Under the pieces are notes generated by a model, which was given only the letters and a program-made list of their open reading frames with translations, was not told where the DNA came from and ran no database searches. From an uncultured Corynebacterium sp. (GTDB lineage Bacteria > Actinomycetota > Actinomycetes > Mycobacteriales > Mycobacteriaceae), in contig NZ_CAMIGN010000006.1 in assembly GCF_946221935.1 (NCBI RefSeq), forward strand, positions 59,800-123,799: a DNA stretch of 64,000 nt, in the 5' to 3' direction. Shown here piece by piece: positions 23,812-32,395 of the stretch. The position numbers and the translations under genes were made by a program. Each line of letters starts with the position of its first letter. Within the stretch, counting starts at the first letter, position 1.

Positions 23812-25242
23812 GTGCCTGCTAAGAAAAAGATTTCCAACGTCCTTGCCAATCGCTACGCCTCTCCGGAGATGACCGCCATTTGGTCGCCGGAGGACAAGAT
23901 CATCATGGAGCGTAAGCTCTGGATCTCAGTCATGAAGGCCCAAGCATCCCTCGGAGTGGATGTTCCAGCCGAAGCTATCGCGGCCTACGAAAAGGTGATC
24001 GACCAGGTCAACCTGGATTCCATCGCCGATCGTGAGAAGGTTACCCGCCACGATGTGAAGGCGCGTATTGAAGAGTTCAATGCGCTGGCCGGCCAGGAGC
24101 ACATTCACAAGGGCATGACCTCCCGCGACCTGACGGAGAACGTGGAGCAGCTACAGATCTTTAGCTCCCTACAGCTCGCCCGCGACAAGGCTGTTGCCGT
24201 GCTGGCGCGCATTGGCCGACGGGCAGCCGAGAACCAGTCTCTGGTGATGGCAGGCCGTTCTCACAACGTTGCCGCCCAGGCAACTACCTTGGGCAAGCGC
24301 TTTGCTTCCGCCGCGGATGAGCTACTGGTGGGGCTGGAGCGCATCGAGGATCTGCTGGACCGCTACCCGCTGCGTGGCATCAAGGGGCCAATGGGTACCA
24401 GCCAGGACATGCTGGATCTGGTCGGCGGGGACGAATCCAAGTTGGCGGCGCTGGAGAGCACCATCGCCGAAAACCTGGGCTTCTCTCGGGTCTTTGACTC
24501 CGTCGGACAGGTTTATCCACGCAGCCTGGATATGGACGCACTAAGCGCCCTGGTGCAGGTTGGCGCCGCGCTGTCCTCCCTGTCAATGACGATCCGCCTT
24601 ATGGCGGGGAACGAAACCGTCACGGAAGGCTTCAAGGAAGGCCAGGTTGGCTCTTCCGCGATGCCGCACAAGATGAACGCCCGCTCCTGCGAGCGCGTAG
24701 GCGGCATGCAGATTCTGCTGCGCGGCTACCTGACCATGGCAGCGGATCTGGCCGGTGCACAGTGGAATGAAGGCGACGTGTTCTGCTCTGTGGTTCGCCG
24801 TGTTGCTCTTCCCGACGCCTTCTTCACCTTCGACGGCATGTGTGAGACCTTCCTGACCGTCCTGGATGAGTTCGGGGTTTTCCCGGCGATGATCGACCGC
24901 GAACTGGAGCGCTGCTTGCCGTTCCTGGCTACTACACGCATCCTGATGGCCGCGGTGCGCGCCGGAGTAGGCCGCGAGACGGCCCACGAGCTAATTAAGG
25001 AGCACGCCGTGGCTGTAGCGCTGAATATGCGCGAAAACGGTGGTGACCAAGACCTGGTTCAGCGTCTTGCCAGCGACGACCGCTTCCCACTGGATGAGCC
25101 GCAGCTTGAGGACGCGTTGGCTGACCGCCACGCCTTCATCGGCGCGGCAGAGTCGCAGGTTTCCCGAGTCTTGGCACGCATTGGGGATGTCACTGGGCGC
25201 CACCCGGAGGCTGCGGCATATGCGCCGGGGGAGATTCTCTAG
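23812..25242 (+). CDS. purB: Adenylosuccinate lyase
   Basis: Fumarase/aspartase-superfamily lyase (476 aa) acting twice in purine synthesis: SAICAR to AICAR and adenylosuccinate to AMP, releasing fumarate. The signature loop GSSAMPHKMNARSCER (about residues 281-296) carries the catalytic Ser; a catalytic His is expected in MAGRSHNVAAQ near 145, and the TSRDLTENV segment near 100 is a conserved substrate site. The start is GTG with no ribosome site and a -10 hexamer close upstream. It is followed after about 100 bp by purC with its own promoter. Confidence 0.95.
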   Translation: MPAKKKISNVLANRYASPEMTAIWSPEDKIIMERKLWISVMKAQASLGVDVPAEAIAAYEKVIDQVNLDSIADREKVTRHDVKARIEEFNALAGQEHIHKGMTSRDLTENVEQLQIFSSLQLARDKAVAVLARIGRRAAENQSLVMAGRSHNVAAQATTLGKRFASAADELLVGLERIEDLLDRYPLRGIKGPMGTSQDMLDLVGGDESKLAALESTIAENLGFSRVFDSVGQVYPRSLDMDALSALVQVGAALSSLSMTIRLMAGNETVTEGFKEGQVGSSAMPHKMNARSCERVGGMQILLRGYLTMAADLAGAQWNEGDVFCSVVRRVALPDAFFTFDGMCETFLTVLDEFGVFPAMIDRELERCLPFLATTRILMAAVRAGVGRETAHELIKEHAVAVALNMRENGGDQDLVQRLASDDRFPLDEPQLEDALADRHAFIGAAESQVSRVLARIGDVTGRHPEAAAYAPGEIL

Positions 25243-25303
25243 CGAATCCTAAGCATTCACTAGCAGCGGAAACGCTGATCGCCCGCAAGGTTCTGGGCAT
25301 AAA

Positions 25304-25332
25304 TAGTCAAAAGCCTAGTACAGGGCTACACT
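25304..25332 (+). promoter_or_regulatory. purC promoter, leaderless
   Basis: TAGTCA (25304-25309), 17 nt, TACACT (25327-25332), then 8 nt to ATG 25341. Both boxes resemble the corynebacterial sigma-A consensus, and no ribosome site is present. Confidence 0.5.
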
Positions 25333-25340
25333 GTCTACTC

Positions 25341-26234
25341 ATGCGTCCAGAACTGTGCGAGTACGAGCATCATTCCGCAGGTAAAGTGCGAGAGATCTAC
25401 GAGGTCGATGAGGATAACCTGTTGATGGTTGTCAGCGACCGGATCAGTGCTTATGACTACGTCCTTGAAACGGAAATCCCCGACAAGGGACGAGTGCTCA
25501 CTGCCGTGAGCGCCTTCTTCTTCGATGAGCTCGATTTCCCCAACCACCTGGCCGGTGCTTTGGATGACGAGCGGATCCCCGAGTACGTTCTTGGCCGGGC
25601 CATGCTTTGCAAGAAGCTGGATATGATCCCCTTCGAGTGCGTGGCGCGTGGCTACCTGACTGGTTCCGGCCTGAAGGAATACCAGGAAACCGGCAGTGTG
25701 TGTGGTGTGGAACTACCCGAGGGGCTGGTTGAGGCATCGCGCCTGCCGGAGCCGATCTTTACCCCGGCGACGAAGGCAGAGCTGGGCGAGCACGACGAGA
25801 ACGTGAGCTTCGACGTCGTTGTTGAGGAGTTGGGGGAGGAGCGCGCCAACGAACTGCGCGACGCCACCCTGTCTATCTACAAGAAGGCCGCAGCTATCGC
25901 CGAGGAACACGGCCTGATCCTGGCGGACACCAAGTTCGAGTTCGGCCTGGATGCCGACGGCACCCTTGTGTTGGCCGACGAGGTTCTCACCCCGGATTCT
26001 TCCCGCTACTGGCCCGCCGAAGGCTACGAAGAGGGCAAGGTACAGCCCAGCTTCGACAAGCAGTACGTGCGCAATTGGCTGACTGGTCCGAAGTCCGGCT
26101 GGGATAAGTCGGAGGGCACACCCCCGCCGCTGCTGCCGGGTTCTGTTGTGGAGGCGACCCGTTCCCGCTACATCGAGGCCTACGAGAAGCTCTCAGGCAA
26201 GCGCTTCTCCGACTGGATCGGCCAGTGCGTCTAG
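25341..26234 (+). CDS. purC: SAICAR synthase
   Basis: Phosphoribosylaminoimidazole-succinocarboxamide synthase (297 aa): joins aspartate to CAIR with ATP. Family marks: GKVREIYEVDEDNLLMVVSDRISAYD at the start (nucleotide loop), ARGYLTGSG near 100, and the C-terminal LADTKFEFG and LTPDSSRYWP that bind substrate. It uses the longer actinobacterial/eukaryote-like form with an insert around residues 140-165. It is followed by a strong terminator, so the purD/B/C group ends here and the osmoprotectant genes are transcribed separately. Confidence 0.95.
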   Translation: MRPELCEYEHHSAGKVREIYEVDEDNLLMVVSDRISAYDYVLETEIPDKGRVLTAVSAFFFDELDFPNHLAGALDDERIPEYVLGRAMLCKKLDMIPFECVARGYLTGSGLKEYQETGSVCGVELPEGLVEASRLPEPIFTPATKAELGEHDENVSFDVVVEELGEERANELRDATLSIYKKAAAIAEEHGLILADTKFEFGLDADGTLVLADEVLTPDSSRYWPAEGYEEGKVQPSFDKQYVRNWLTGPKSGWDKSEGTPPPLLPGSVVEATRSRYIEAYEKLSGKRFSDWIGQCV

Positions 26235-26276
26235 TCATCTATAGACTCGTTCGAGTTTGGCCTTGCCTTTAGGTCT

Positions 26277-26307
26277 AGCCCCCCACGAACGTGGGGGGCT
26301 TTCTTCT
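26277..26307 (+). terminator. Rho-independent terminator after purC
   Basis: AGCCCCCCAC and GTGGGGGGCT form a perfect 10-bp GC-rich stem with the 4-nt loop GAAC, followed by TTCTTCT. Confidence 0.9.
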
Positions 26308-26385
26308 GTCTAGTGGTCATCTGAGCCTGTTCTAAACCCGTTTGCCCTGCATACGGGGCTGTTCTGGACTAGGGTGACAGACACA

Positions 26386-26485
26386 GGCGCCTTAGCCCTC
26401 CGGCGGCAAAGGGGCATTTTTCGTTTCTGCTGCGTCGCCGTGCAAAGTCGCAAGCCCGTGGCGTAGAGGGCTGGACAGTGGCGCC
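26386..26485 (+). promoter_or_regulatory. Structured 5' leader of the osmoprotectant transporter operon
   Basis: A ~100-nt segment ends 17 nt before ATG 26503. Outer helix GGCGCC (26386-26391) pairs with GGCGCC (26480-26485); next helix AGCCCTC (26394-26400) with GAGGGCT (26466-26472); inside are a 7-bp helix CGGCGGC (26401-26407) with GTCGCCG (26434-26440) and two small hairpins (TGC/GCA and GCC/GGC). The nested, junction-like layout directly before a transporter start looks like a riboswitch or attenuator. It does not match the ydaO, glycine, TPP, SAM, cobalamin or guanidine consensus as I remember them. Confidence 0.45.
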
Positions 26486-26502
26486 CTCATCGAGAGACTT
26501 CT

Positions 26503-27141
26503 ATGGTTGAATTCATCTCTAGTCGCTGGACGGATATTCTGTTCAAGGCTTATCAACATGCCAGTTTGGTGATTCAGTCAGTAGCTATCGCAACCATCAT
26601 TGCCTTAGCTGTCGCCGTACTGGTCACGCGCTATTCAAAACTCGCACCATTTGCCAACGCATTTTCGGCTATTGGCCTAACGCTTCCTTCTTTTGCTCTG
26701 CTGGGTCTTTTGATCCCTCTGATGGGCATTGGCACCATGCCCGCGGTACTGGCCGTTGTGTTTTACGCAGCGCTGCCGATTTTGCGTAACGCAGTCGTGG
26801 GCCTTCAAGCGGTAGATCCGGTGTTAGTTGAATCTGCGCGCGGGCAGGGAATGGGCGCTTTGGAGACTTTCTTCAAAGTGGAGTTTCCCCTGGCTTGGCC
26901 CGTAATTATGACGGGCATTCGAGTATCTACTCAGATGTCCATGGGTGTGGCCGCCATCGCCGCCTATGTTCTGGGACCCGGCTTCGGAAGCTACATTTTC
27001 CGCGGCCTTGCCCAAGCGGGTGGTCAAAATGCCATGTACTACGCGATCGTCGGCACGGTGGGTGTGGTCATCGTTGCCCTGATTGTCGATGCGGCTCTAA
27101 TTCTGCTCGGCCGGATCACGACCTCGAAGGGAATTCGCTAA
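26503..27141 (+). CDS. Osmoprotectant (quaternary amine) ABC transporter permease 1
   Basis: Small BPD-type permease (212 aa) with about five to six membrane helices and the EAA loop seen in VESARGQGMGALETFFKVEFPLAWPVI, which docks on the ATPase. It is of the OpuBB/OpuCB type for glycine betaine, carnitine, choline or similar compounds. First gene of a four-gene operon: permease, ATPase, permease, binding lipoprotein. The stop overlaps the ATPase start (TAATG). Confidence 0.9.
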   Translation: MVEFISSRWTDILFKAYQHASLVIQSVAIATIIALAVAVLVTRYSKLAPFANAFSAIGLTLPSFALLGLLIPLMGIGTMPAVLAVVFYAALPILRNAVVGLQAVDPVLVESARGQGMGALETFFKVEFPLAWPVIMTGIRVSTQMSMGVAAIAAYVLGPGFGSYIFRGLAQAGGQNAMYYAIVGTVGVVIVALIVDAALILLGRITTSKGIR

Positions 27142-28334
27142 TGTCCAATCTAAATCCAGCCCAAAACTCTATGGCACATAGCAACAACGCGGCCACCGGT
27201 GTGACTATTGAGTTCAAGGACATCGTCAAGCGTTATCCCGGGCAGAAGGCTCCGGCGGTAAAGAACCTAGATCTGAAAATTAACGCGGGTGAAGCCGTCA
27301 TGTTTGTTGGCCCCTCCGGCTGCGGCAAGACCACTTCTCTGAAGATGATCAACCGCCTCATCGAGCCTTCCAGCGGGCAGATCCTCATTGATGGCAAGAA
27401 CGTAGTGGACACTAACGTCTCGGAGCTTCGCCGCTCTATCGGCTATGTCATTCAGGGAGGTAGCCTGCTGCCTCACCTTACCGTGGCCCAGAACGTCGCG
27501 ATCGTCCCCAAGCTGCTCAAATGGGACAAAAAGCGCATAGCTGCCCGCTGTGACAAGCTATTGGAGATGGTCGGACTTGATCCGAACTTATACCGCGACC
27601 GTTATCCGCGTGAGCTTTCGGGCGGCCAGCAGCAGCGTGTGGGCGTTGCGAGAGGTCTGGCCGCTGACCCGCCGGTGCTCCTTATGGATGAGCCGTTCGG
27701 TGCAGTGGATCCCATCACCCGCCAGCGCTTGCAGGACGAACTTTTGAGCATTCAATATGAGCTGCGGAAGACCATTGTCTGCGTTACCCACGACATCGAC
27801 GAGGCCATCAAACTGGGCGATCGAATTGTCATCTTCCGAGAACAAGCTGAAATTGCCCAGTTCGACACTCCGGAAGCAATCCTGTCGAACCCAGCTGATG
27901 ATTACGTCGCGGACTTCGTCGGTTCTGGTTCGAAGTTGAAGCAGCTATCGCTGTTGCGTGTTGACGATGTGGGGCTTAGTGATGCCCCTACATGCCACGT
28001 CGGTGAGGACGTCAGTGAGGTTGTCGCGAAGGTCGAAGCGCAGGGGGAAGATCATGTGGTGATTCTGGATGCTCAGGACCGACCACAGGAGTGGCTGTTT
28101 TTGCGGACTCTGAAGCACCACGACAAGGTTCCGGCAGCTACCCACGAATTAGAGACTGTTATTGATCGCCGCTCCACCTTGAACAACGCATTGGATACCA
28201 TGCTGATGTCCAGCCATGGTGGGGCAATGGTTACAGAGCGTGGCCGATACGTGGGTGTGATTCGCTACGACGATGTGACGGACTATGTCCGAGCGACCCG
28301 TGAGGAAACGCGTGGGGTGGGGGAGGACGCATGA
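27141..28334 (+). CDS. Osmoprotectant ABC transporter ATPase with CBS domains
   Basis: A 397-aa ATPase. Walker A GPSGCGKTT near residue 58, Q-loop YVIQGG, signature LSGGQQQRVGVARGL, Walker B VLLMDEPFGAVDP and switch His in VCVTHDIDEA. Beyond the ATPase core (from about 260) there is a C-terminal region with two CBS-like units (VGEDVSEVVAKVEAQGEDHVVIL; AMVTERGRYVGVIRYDDV). In OpuA/OpuC the CBS module senses ionic strength or binds c-di-AMP and switches transport on or off. This is the expected osmotic gate here. It overlaps the next permease by 4 bp. A GTG- or ATG-initiated longer form upstream is unlikely, since it would lie inside the permease gene. Confidence 0.92.
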   Translation: MSNLNPAQNSMAHSNNAATGVTIEFKDIVKRYPGQKAPAVKNLDLKINAGEAVMFVGPSGCGKTTSLKMINRLIEPSSGQILIDGKNVVDTNVSELRRSIGYVIQGGSLLPHLTVAQNVAIVPKLLKWDKKRIAARCDKLLEMVGLDPNLYRDRYPRELSGGQQQRVGVARGLAADPPVLLMDEPFGAVDPITRQRLQDELLSIQYELRKTIVCVTHDIDEAIKLGDRIVIFREQAEIAQFDTPEAILSNPADDYVADFVGSGSKLKQLSLLRVDDVGLSDAPTCHVGEDVSEVVAKVEAQGEDHVVILDAQDRPQEWLFLRTLKHHDKVPAATHELETVIDRRSTLNNALDTMLMSSHGGAMVTERGRYVGVIRYDDVTDYVRATREETRGVGEDA

Positions 28335-29098
28335 GTACCCCACAGAAAAACACAGTAAAGCGCGTTATCTCCGCAGAGGACAAGATTCTGCTAATCGGCC
28401 TGCCTATCATCGTCGCTGCCGGATTGATCGGTTGGGCAATTTGGCGAAATACCGCTGACTTGGGTGACGTGGAAGAGCGGCAGCTGGCATGGGGAACTGT
28501 GCTGGAGCTAACTCGTCAGCATCTCCTGCTCGTCGCCATCTGCGCGGTGATCGTTCTGGTGCTGGCCATCCCCGCGGGAATTCTTTTCACCCGTCCGAAA
28601 CTGCAATTTTTCGCACCGATCGTCACTGGAATTGCCAACGCGGGGCAGTCCGCCCCAGTCATCGGTGTGATTGTGCTGTTGGCTATGTGGATCGCTTTCG
28701 GTATCCCCGTCGCAGTCCTTTCGCTATCTCTGTATGCTTTCCTACCCGTGTTGGCTAACACGGTTGCAGGACTGCGCGGGGTCGACCCCACTCTGATCGA
28801 ATCCGCCCGCGGAATGGGAATGACCAATTGGCAAGTCTTGCGACAGGTTGAGCTGCCTTTGGCGTTGCCGATCATCATGACAGGTGTGCGAACTGCACTG
28901 GTGTTGCTTGCAGGTACAGCGTCCTTCGCCACGTTCATTGATGCTGGCGGGTTGGGCGCGCTGATTCAGACGGGCATTACCCTGTATCGCTTCCGCATTC
29001 TTGTGTCCGGCGCACTTCTCATTGCATTGTTGGCACTGGTAGTGGAGTGGCTGGGACGCCTAGCAGAGGTTTATCTCAAGCCAAAGGGGCTGGAATAG
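28331..29098 (+). CDS. Osmoprotectant ABC transporter permease 2
   Basis: Second membrane subunit (255 aa), OpuBD/OpuCD-like, with a longer cytoplasmic N-terminus than permease 1 and about six helices. The EAA loop is in IESARGMGMTNWQVLRQVELPLALPII; GSASFATFIDAGGLG-type residues follow, as in the family. It pairs with permease 1 to form the channel. The ATG overlaps the ATPase stop (ATGA); the binding-protein start follows after 2 nt. Confidence 0.9.
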   Translation: MSTPQKNTVKRVISAEDKILLIGLPIIVAAGLIGWAIWRNTADLGDVEERQLAWGTVLELTRQHLLLVAICAVIVLVLAIPAGILFTRPKLQFFAPIVTGIANAGQSAPVIGVIVLLAMWIAFGIPVAVLSLSLYAFLPVLANTVAGLRGVDPTLIESARGMGMTNWQVLRQVELPLALPIIMTGVRTALVLLAGTASFATFIDAGGLGALIQTGITLYRFRILVSGALLIALLALVVEWLGRLAEVYLKPKGLE

Positions 29099-29100
29099 AA

Positions 29101-30078
29101 ATGCAAACGCTGAAATCTCTCAAAGCTATTGTCAGTGCTTTATGTGCAGCGCTGTTGGCCTTCGGGGCCACAGCTTGTGGCCTGGGGACAGCCGGGGGAT
29201 ATAGCCCTTCTGCTACGTTGTCTGGTTCCATTGAGGGCGTCGATTTAAAGGACGCGAAGTTGGCCGTTGGGTCAAAGAACTTCACCGAACAGATCATTTT
29301 GGGGAAACTGGCCGTCATCCTTTTTAAATCCGCTGGTGCGGACGTCGAAGACCTCACTAACATTCCGGGCTCAAACAGTGCCCGTGAGGCCATGTTGAAG
29401 GGCGACATCAACTTCCAGTGGGAGTACACCGGAACGGCGTGGATCTCCTACCTTGGCCACGACGATCCAATTGCCGATGAACGAGAACAGTACGAGGCTG
29501 TCTTGAAGGCCGACCGGGAAAATGGCGTGGAATGGCTGTCGCCGGCGCCGATGAACAACACTTATGGTTTCGCAATTCCGCGGGCGAAGGCAGAGAAACT
29601 CGGGATTTCAAAGCTCAGCGACCTAGCTAGGTTGCCAGATAGCGAGCGTACCTTCTGCGTGGAATCTGAATTCGCCAACCGTAATGACGGCTTCCAGCCG
29701 ATGCTTAAGCACTACAACATTCCGAATACGTCGAACGGCAAGGTGTCAACACTGGATACCGGTGCGATCTACCAGGCAACCGCTGATGGGCTATGCAACT
29801 TCGGTGAGGTATTCACCACCGACGGGCGTATCAAGGCACTGGATCTACAGGTGATGGAGGACGATCGGCAGTTTTTCCCCAAGTACAACCTTTCTGGCGT
29901 GGTTCGGCAGGATTTGCTTGATGCCTACCCACAGATAAAGGATTTGCTGGAGCCGGTATCGAAGAAATTGACGAACGAGACGCTAATCGACCTGAACGCA
30001 GAAGTAGACGTGGACGGGAGGGAACCTGTGGACGTGGCCTACGACTGGTTGAAGGAGGAAGGCTTCGTCACTGAGTAG
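29101..30078 (+). CDS. Osmoprotectant ABC transporter substrate-binding lipoprotein
   Basis: A 325-aa lipoprotein of the OpuAC/ProX type. The signal peptide ends at a lipobox ATACG. The mature domain starts with AVGSKNFTEQIILGKL, the classic entry of OpuCC-like receptors, followed by NIPGSNSAREAMLKGDINFQWEYTGTAWISYL. Trp and Tyr in the latter probably form part of the aromatic cage that holds quaternary ammonium groups. Substrate preference (betaine, ectoine, choline, carnitine) cannot be told. I used ATG 29101 because it begins the signal peptide two bases after the permease stop. Last gene of the operon; the oligopeptidase gene starts 1 bp after its stop and may be read through. Confidence 0.9.
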   Translation: MQTLKSLKAIVSALCAALLAFGATACGLGTAGGYSPSATLSGSIEGVDLKDAKLAVGSKNFTEQIILGKLAVILFKSAGADVEDLTNIPGSNSAREAMLKGDINFQWEYTGTAWISYLGHDDPIADEREQYEAVLKADRENGVEWLSPAPMNNTYGFAIPRAKAEKLGISKLSDLARLPDSERTFCVESEFANRNDGFQPMLKHYNIPNTSNGKVSTLDTGAIYQATADGLCNFGEVFTTDGRIKALDLQVMEDDRQFFPKYNLSGVVRQDLLDAYPQIKDLLEPVSKKLTNETLIDLNAEVDVDGREPVDVAYDWLKEEGFVTE

Positions 30079-30079
30079 C

Positions 30080-32320
30080 ATGGCGCGTATGCCTATTAAC
30101 GACGCGCCCCAAACAAACAGCAATCCAATTACCGCCCCGCCAACTGCGAAGAAAGTGCCGCACAACCGCACCTTCCATGGCCGCGAGTTCGTGGATAACT
30201 ACGAATGGCTGCGCGAAAAAGACAACCCAGAGGTGCGCCAGCACCTGGAGGCGGAAAACGCCTGGACCGTCCAGCAGACAGCCCACCTCAAGCCCCTACA
30301 GGAGCGACTCTTCGATGAGGTTAAGGCCCGTGTGCAGGAGACGGACATGTCTTTGCCGATCCGTTCCGAGGGCTGGTGGTACTTCTCCCGCACCGAAGAG
30401 GGCAAGAGCTACGGCACCATGTGCCGGGTTCCCATCGCGGACAAGGACGACTGGACCCCACCGACCATCGAACCCGGCACTCCCGCGCCGGGCGAGGAAA
30501 CCTTCCTGGACTGCAATGCTCTAGCCGAGGGCAAGGAGTTCTTCAGCCTGGGCGCAGCTAGCGTCACCAAAGACGGCACGCGCCTGGCTTACTCGGTAGA
30601 CGAGACTGGTTCCGAACGCTTTACCCTGCGCATCCGCGACCTCACGACGGGGGAGGACCTAGAAGACGAGATCGAGGACGTCTTCTACGGCGCCACCTGG
30701 GTCGGTAGGGATACCGTGTACTACCAGCGTGTCGATGAAGCGTGGCGACCACGCGAGATCTGGCGCCATACAGTCGGTGAGGGCGTCGATAAAGACGAGC
30801 TGGTGTACCGCGAAGACGACGAAAGATTTTGGACCGGCGTGGCAACCACGCGCTCTGAGCGTTACCTGCTGGTCCATACGGGGTCGAAGGTGACCAGTGA
30901 CGTGTGGTACCTCGATCTGGAAGATCCGAATGCCGAGCTGACCTGCATTATCCCGCGCGAGTCTGATGTGGAGTATGCGGTGGACCATGCAGTCGTGGGT
31001 GGTGAGGATCTGTGGCTGGTGCTGCACAACAAGACAGGTGCGAACAGCGAACTCGGGTACCACCCAACTGGCCAGATCGCCTCCTGGGACGATGTGCAAG
31101 CACTTGTGCCGCACCGTGACGATGCGCGACTGGAGGGCGTAGATGTCTTCAGCGACCACATCGTCCTCGAAGCTCGGGAAAATGCGCTGGAGACCAGCTA
31201 CATCATGAAACTTGGTGACGCCGACACCTCGACCGGCGAATCTTCCACCCCGGCCTTTGGCGAGTTCGAGCGGATCGAATTCCCCGGGGAACTCTGTGGG
31301 GTCGGCACTGTCGGAAATAGTGAATGGGACAGCCCGGTTTTGCGTGTGGCCTACACTGCCTTCACCACGCCACCCCGGGTCTACGACATTGACTTGGCAA
31401 CGGGGGAGAGGATCCTGCGCAAGGAGCAGCAGGTGTTGGCTGACCCCGATGGCCGGGAGTTCGACCCCACGCAGTACACCTCCCAGCGGCTGTGGGCGAC
31501 CGCAGAGGACGGTGCGCGCATTCCCGTCTCCCTGATTCACCGCACGGACGTGGATGTGAACCAGCCGAACCCGGTGCTGCTGTACGGTTACGGCTCCTAC
31601 GAAAACTGCATTGACCCTGGGTTCTCTCTGTTCCGTCTGTCCATGCTGGACCGTGGCGTGGTATACGCCATTGCGCACGTCCGTGGCGGCGGCGAAATGG
31701 GGCGTTTGTGGTACGACCACGGCAAGGGGCTGGAAAAGCGAAACACGTTTACGGACTTTGTGGCCGTCGCAGACCACTTGCTACGCGAGGGAATGACCAC
31801 CCGTGAGCAGATGGTGGCCGAGGGCGGCTCCGCCGGCGGCATGCTAATGGGTGCAGTGGCGAACATGGCGGGGGATCGCTTTGCGGGCATTGAGGCTGTT
31901 GTTCCCTTCGTGGATCCGTTGACGAGCATGCTCATGCCAGAACTGCCGCTGACCGTGACGGAATGGGATGAATGGGGAGACCCGTTCCACGACCCGGAAG
32001 TCTATGACTACATGGCCGGCTACGCGCCCTACGAAAATGTTTCCGCCGATCTGACCTACCCACCGATTTTGGCTGTGACCAGCCTCAATGACACCCGTGT
32101 GTTGTACGTGGAGCCAGCGAAATGGGTCGCCAAGTTGCGTGAAGTGGGAGCCGACAAGTCGGGTGACGGTGACGATAATCCCCGGGATCGGGTGCTACTG
32201 CACATCGACATGGAAGCGGGCCATGGTGGCGTTTCCGGCCGCTATGCCAAGTGGCGCCAAGCGGCCTTCGAGACCGCCTGGGAGCTGGACAAAATGGGAG
32301 CCACCGAGCTGCTCGGCTAG
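30080..32320 (+). CDS. ptrB: Oligopeptidase B (prolyl oligopeptidase family S9A)
   Basis: A cytoplasmic serine peptidase (746 aa) that cuts small peptides after basic residues. An N-terminal beta-propeller (about residues 80-440) covers a C-terminal alpha/beta-hydrolase domain. Nucleophile Ser584 lies in AEGGSAGGML and His715 in MEAGHGG; the VRGGGEMGRLWYDHGKGLEKRNTF segment is typical of the family. It starts 1 bp after the binding-protein stop, but in other corynebacteria the gene lies next to pur genes, so the relation to the transporter is probably accidental. An alternative ATG at 30089 (MPIND) is possible. Confidence 0.92.
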   Translation: MARMPINDAPQTNSNPITAPPTAKKVPHNRTFHGREFVDNYEWLREKDNPEVRQHLEAENAWTVQQTAHLKPLQERLFDEVKARVQETDMSLPIRSEGWWYFSRTEEGKSYGTMCRVPIADKDDWTPPTIEPGTPAPGEETFLDCNALAEGKEFFSLGAASVTKDGTRLAYSVDETGSERFTLRIRDLTTGEDLEDEIEDVFYGATWVGRDTVYYQRVDEAWRPREIWRHTVGEGVDKDELVYREDDERFWTGVATTRSERYLLVHTGSKVTSDVWYLDLEDPNAELTCIIPRESDVEYAVDHAVVGGEDLWLVLHNKTGANSELGYHPTGQIASWDDVQALVPHRDDARLEGVDVFSDHIVLEARENALETSYIMKLGDADTSTGESSTPAFGEFERIEFPGELCGVGTVGNSEWDSPVLRVAYTAFTTPPRVYDIDLATGERILRKEQQVLADPDGREFDPTQYTSQRLWATAEDGARIPVSLIHRTDVDVNQPNPVLLYGYGSYENCIDPGFSLFRLSMLDRGVVYAIAHVRGGGEMGRLWYDHGKGLEKRNTFTDFVAVADHLLREGMTTREQMVAEGGSAGGMLMGAVANMAGDRFAGIEAVVPFVDPLTSMLMPELPLTVTEWDEWGDPFHDPEVYDYMAGYAPYENVSADLTYPPILAVTSLNDTRVLYVEPAKWVAKLREVGADKSGDGDDNPRDRVLLHIDMEAGHGGVSGRYAKWRQAAFETAWELDKMGATELLG

Positions 32321-32395
32321 CTTTCAACAACTCGACAACCAAATGTAGGGTTGGCGTTACCTGCCGTTCATTTGGGTGGGGAAATCTATGCAGCT

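Noticed and set aside
26386..26485. Cobalamin riboswitch on the minus strand, because of a GCCACTG-like box
   Set aside because: The rest of the B12 consensus is absent and no minus-strand gene follows.
30659..31777. 372-codon minus-strand frame opposite the oligopeptidase gene
   Set aside because: Complete overlap with a well-supported protein, no recognisable motif.
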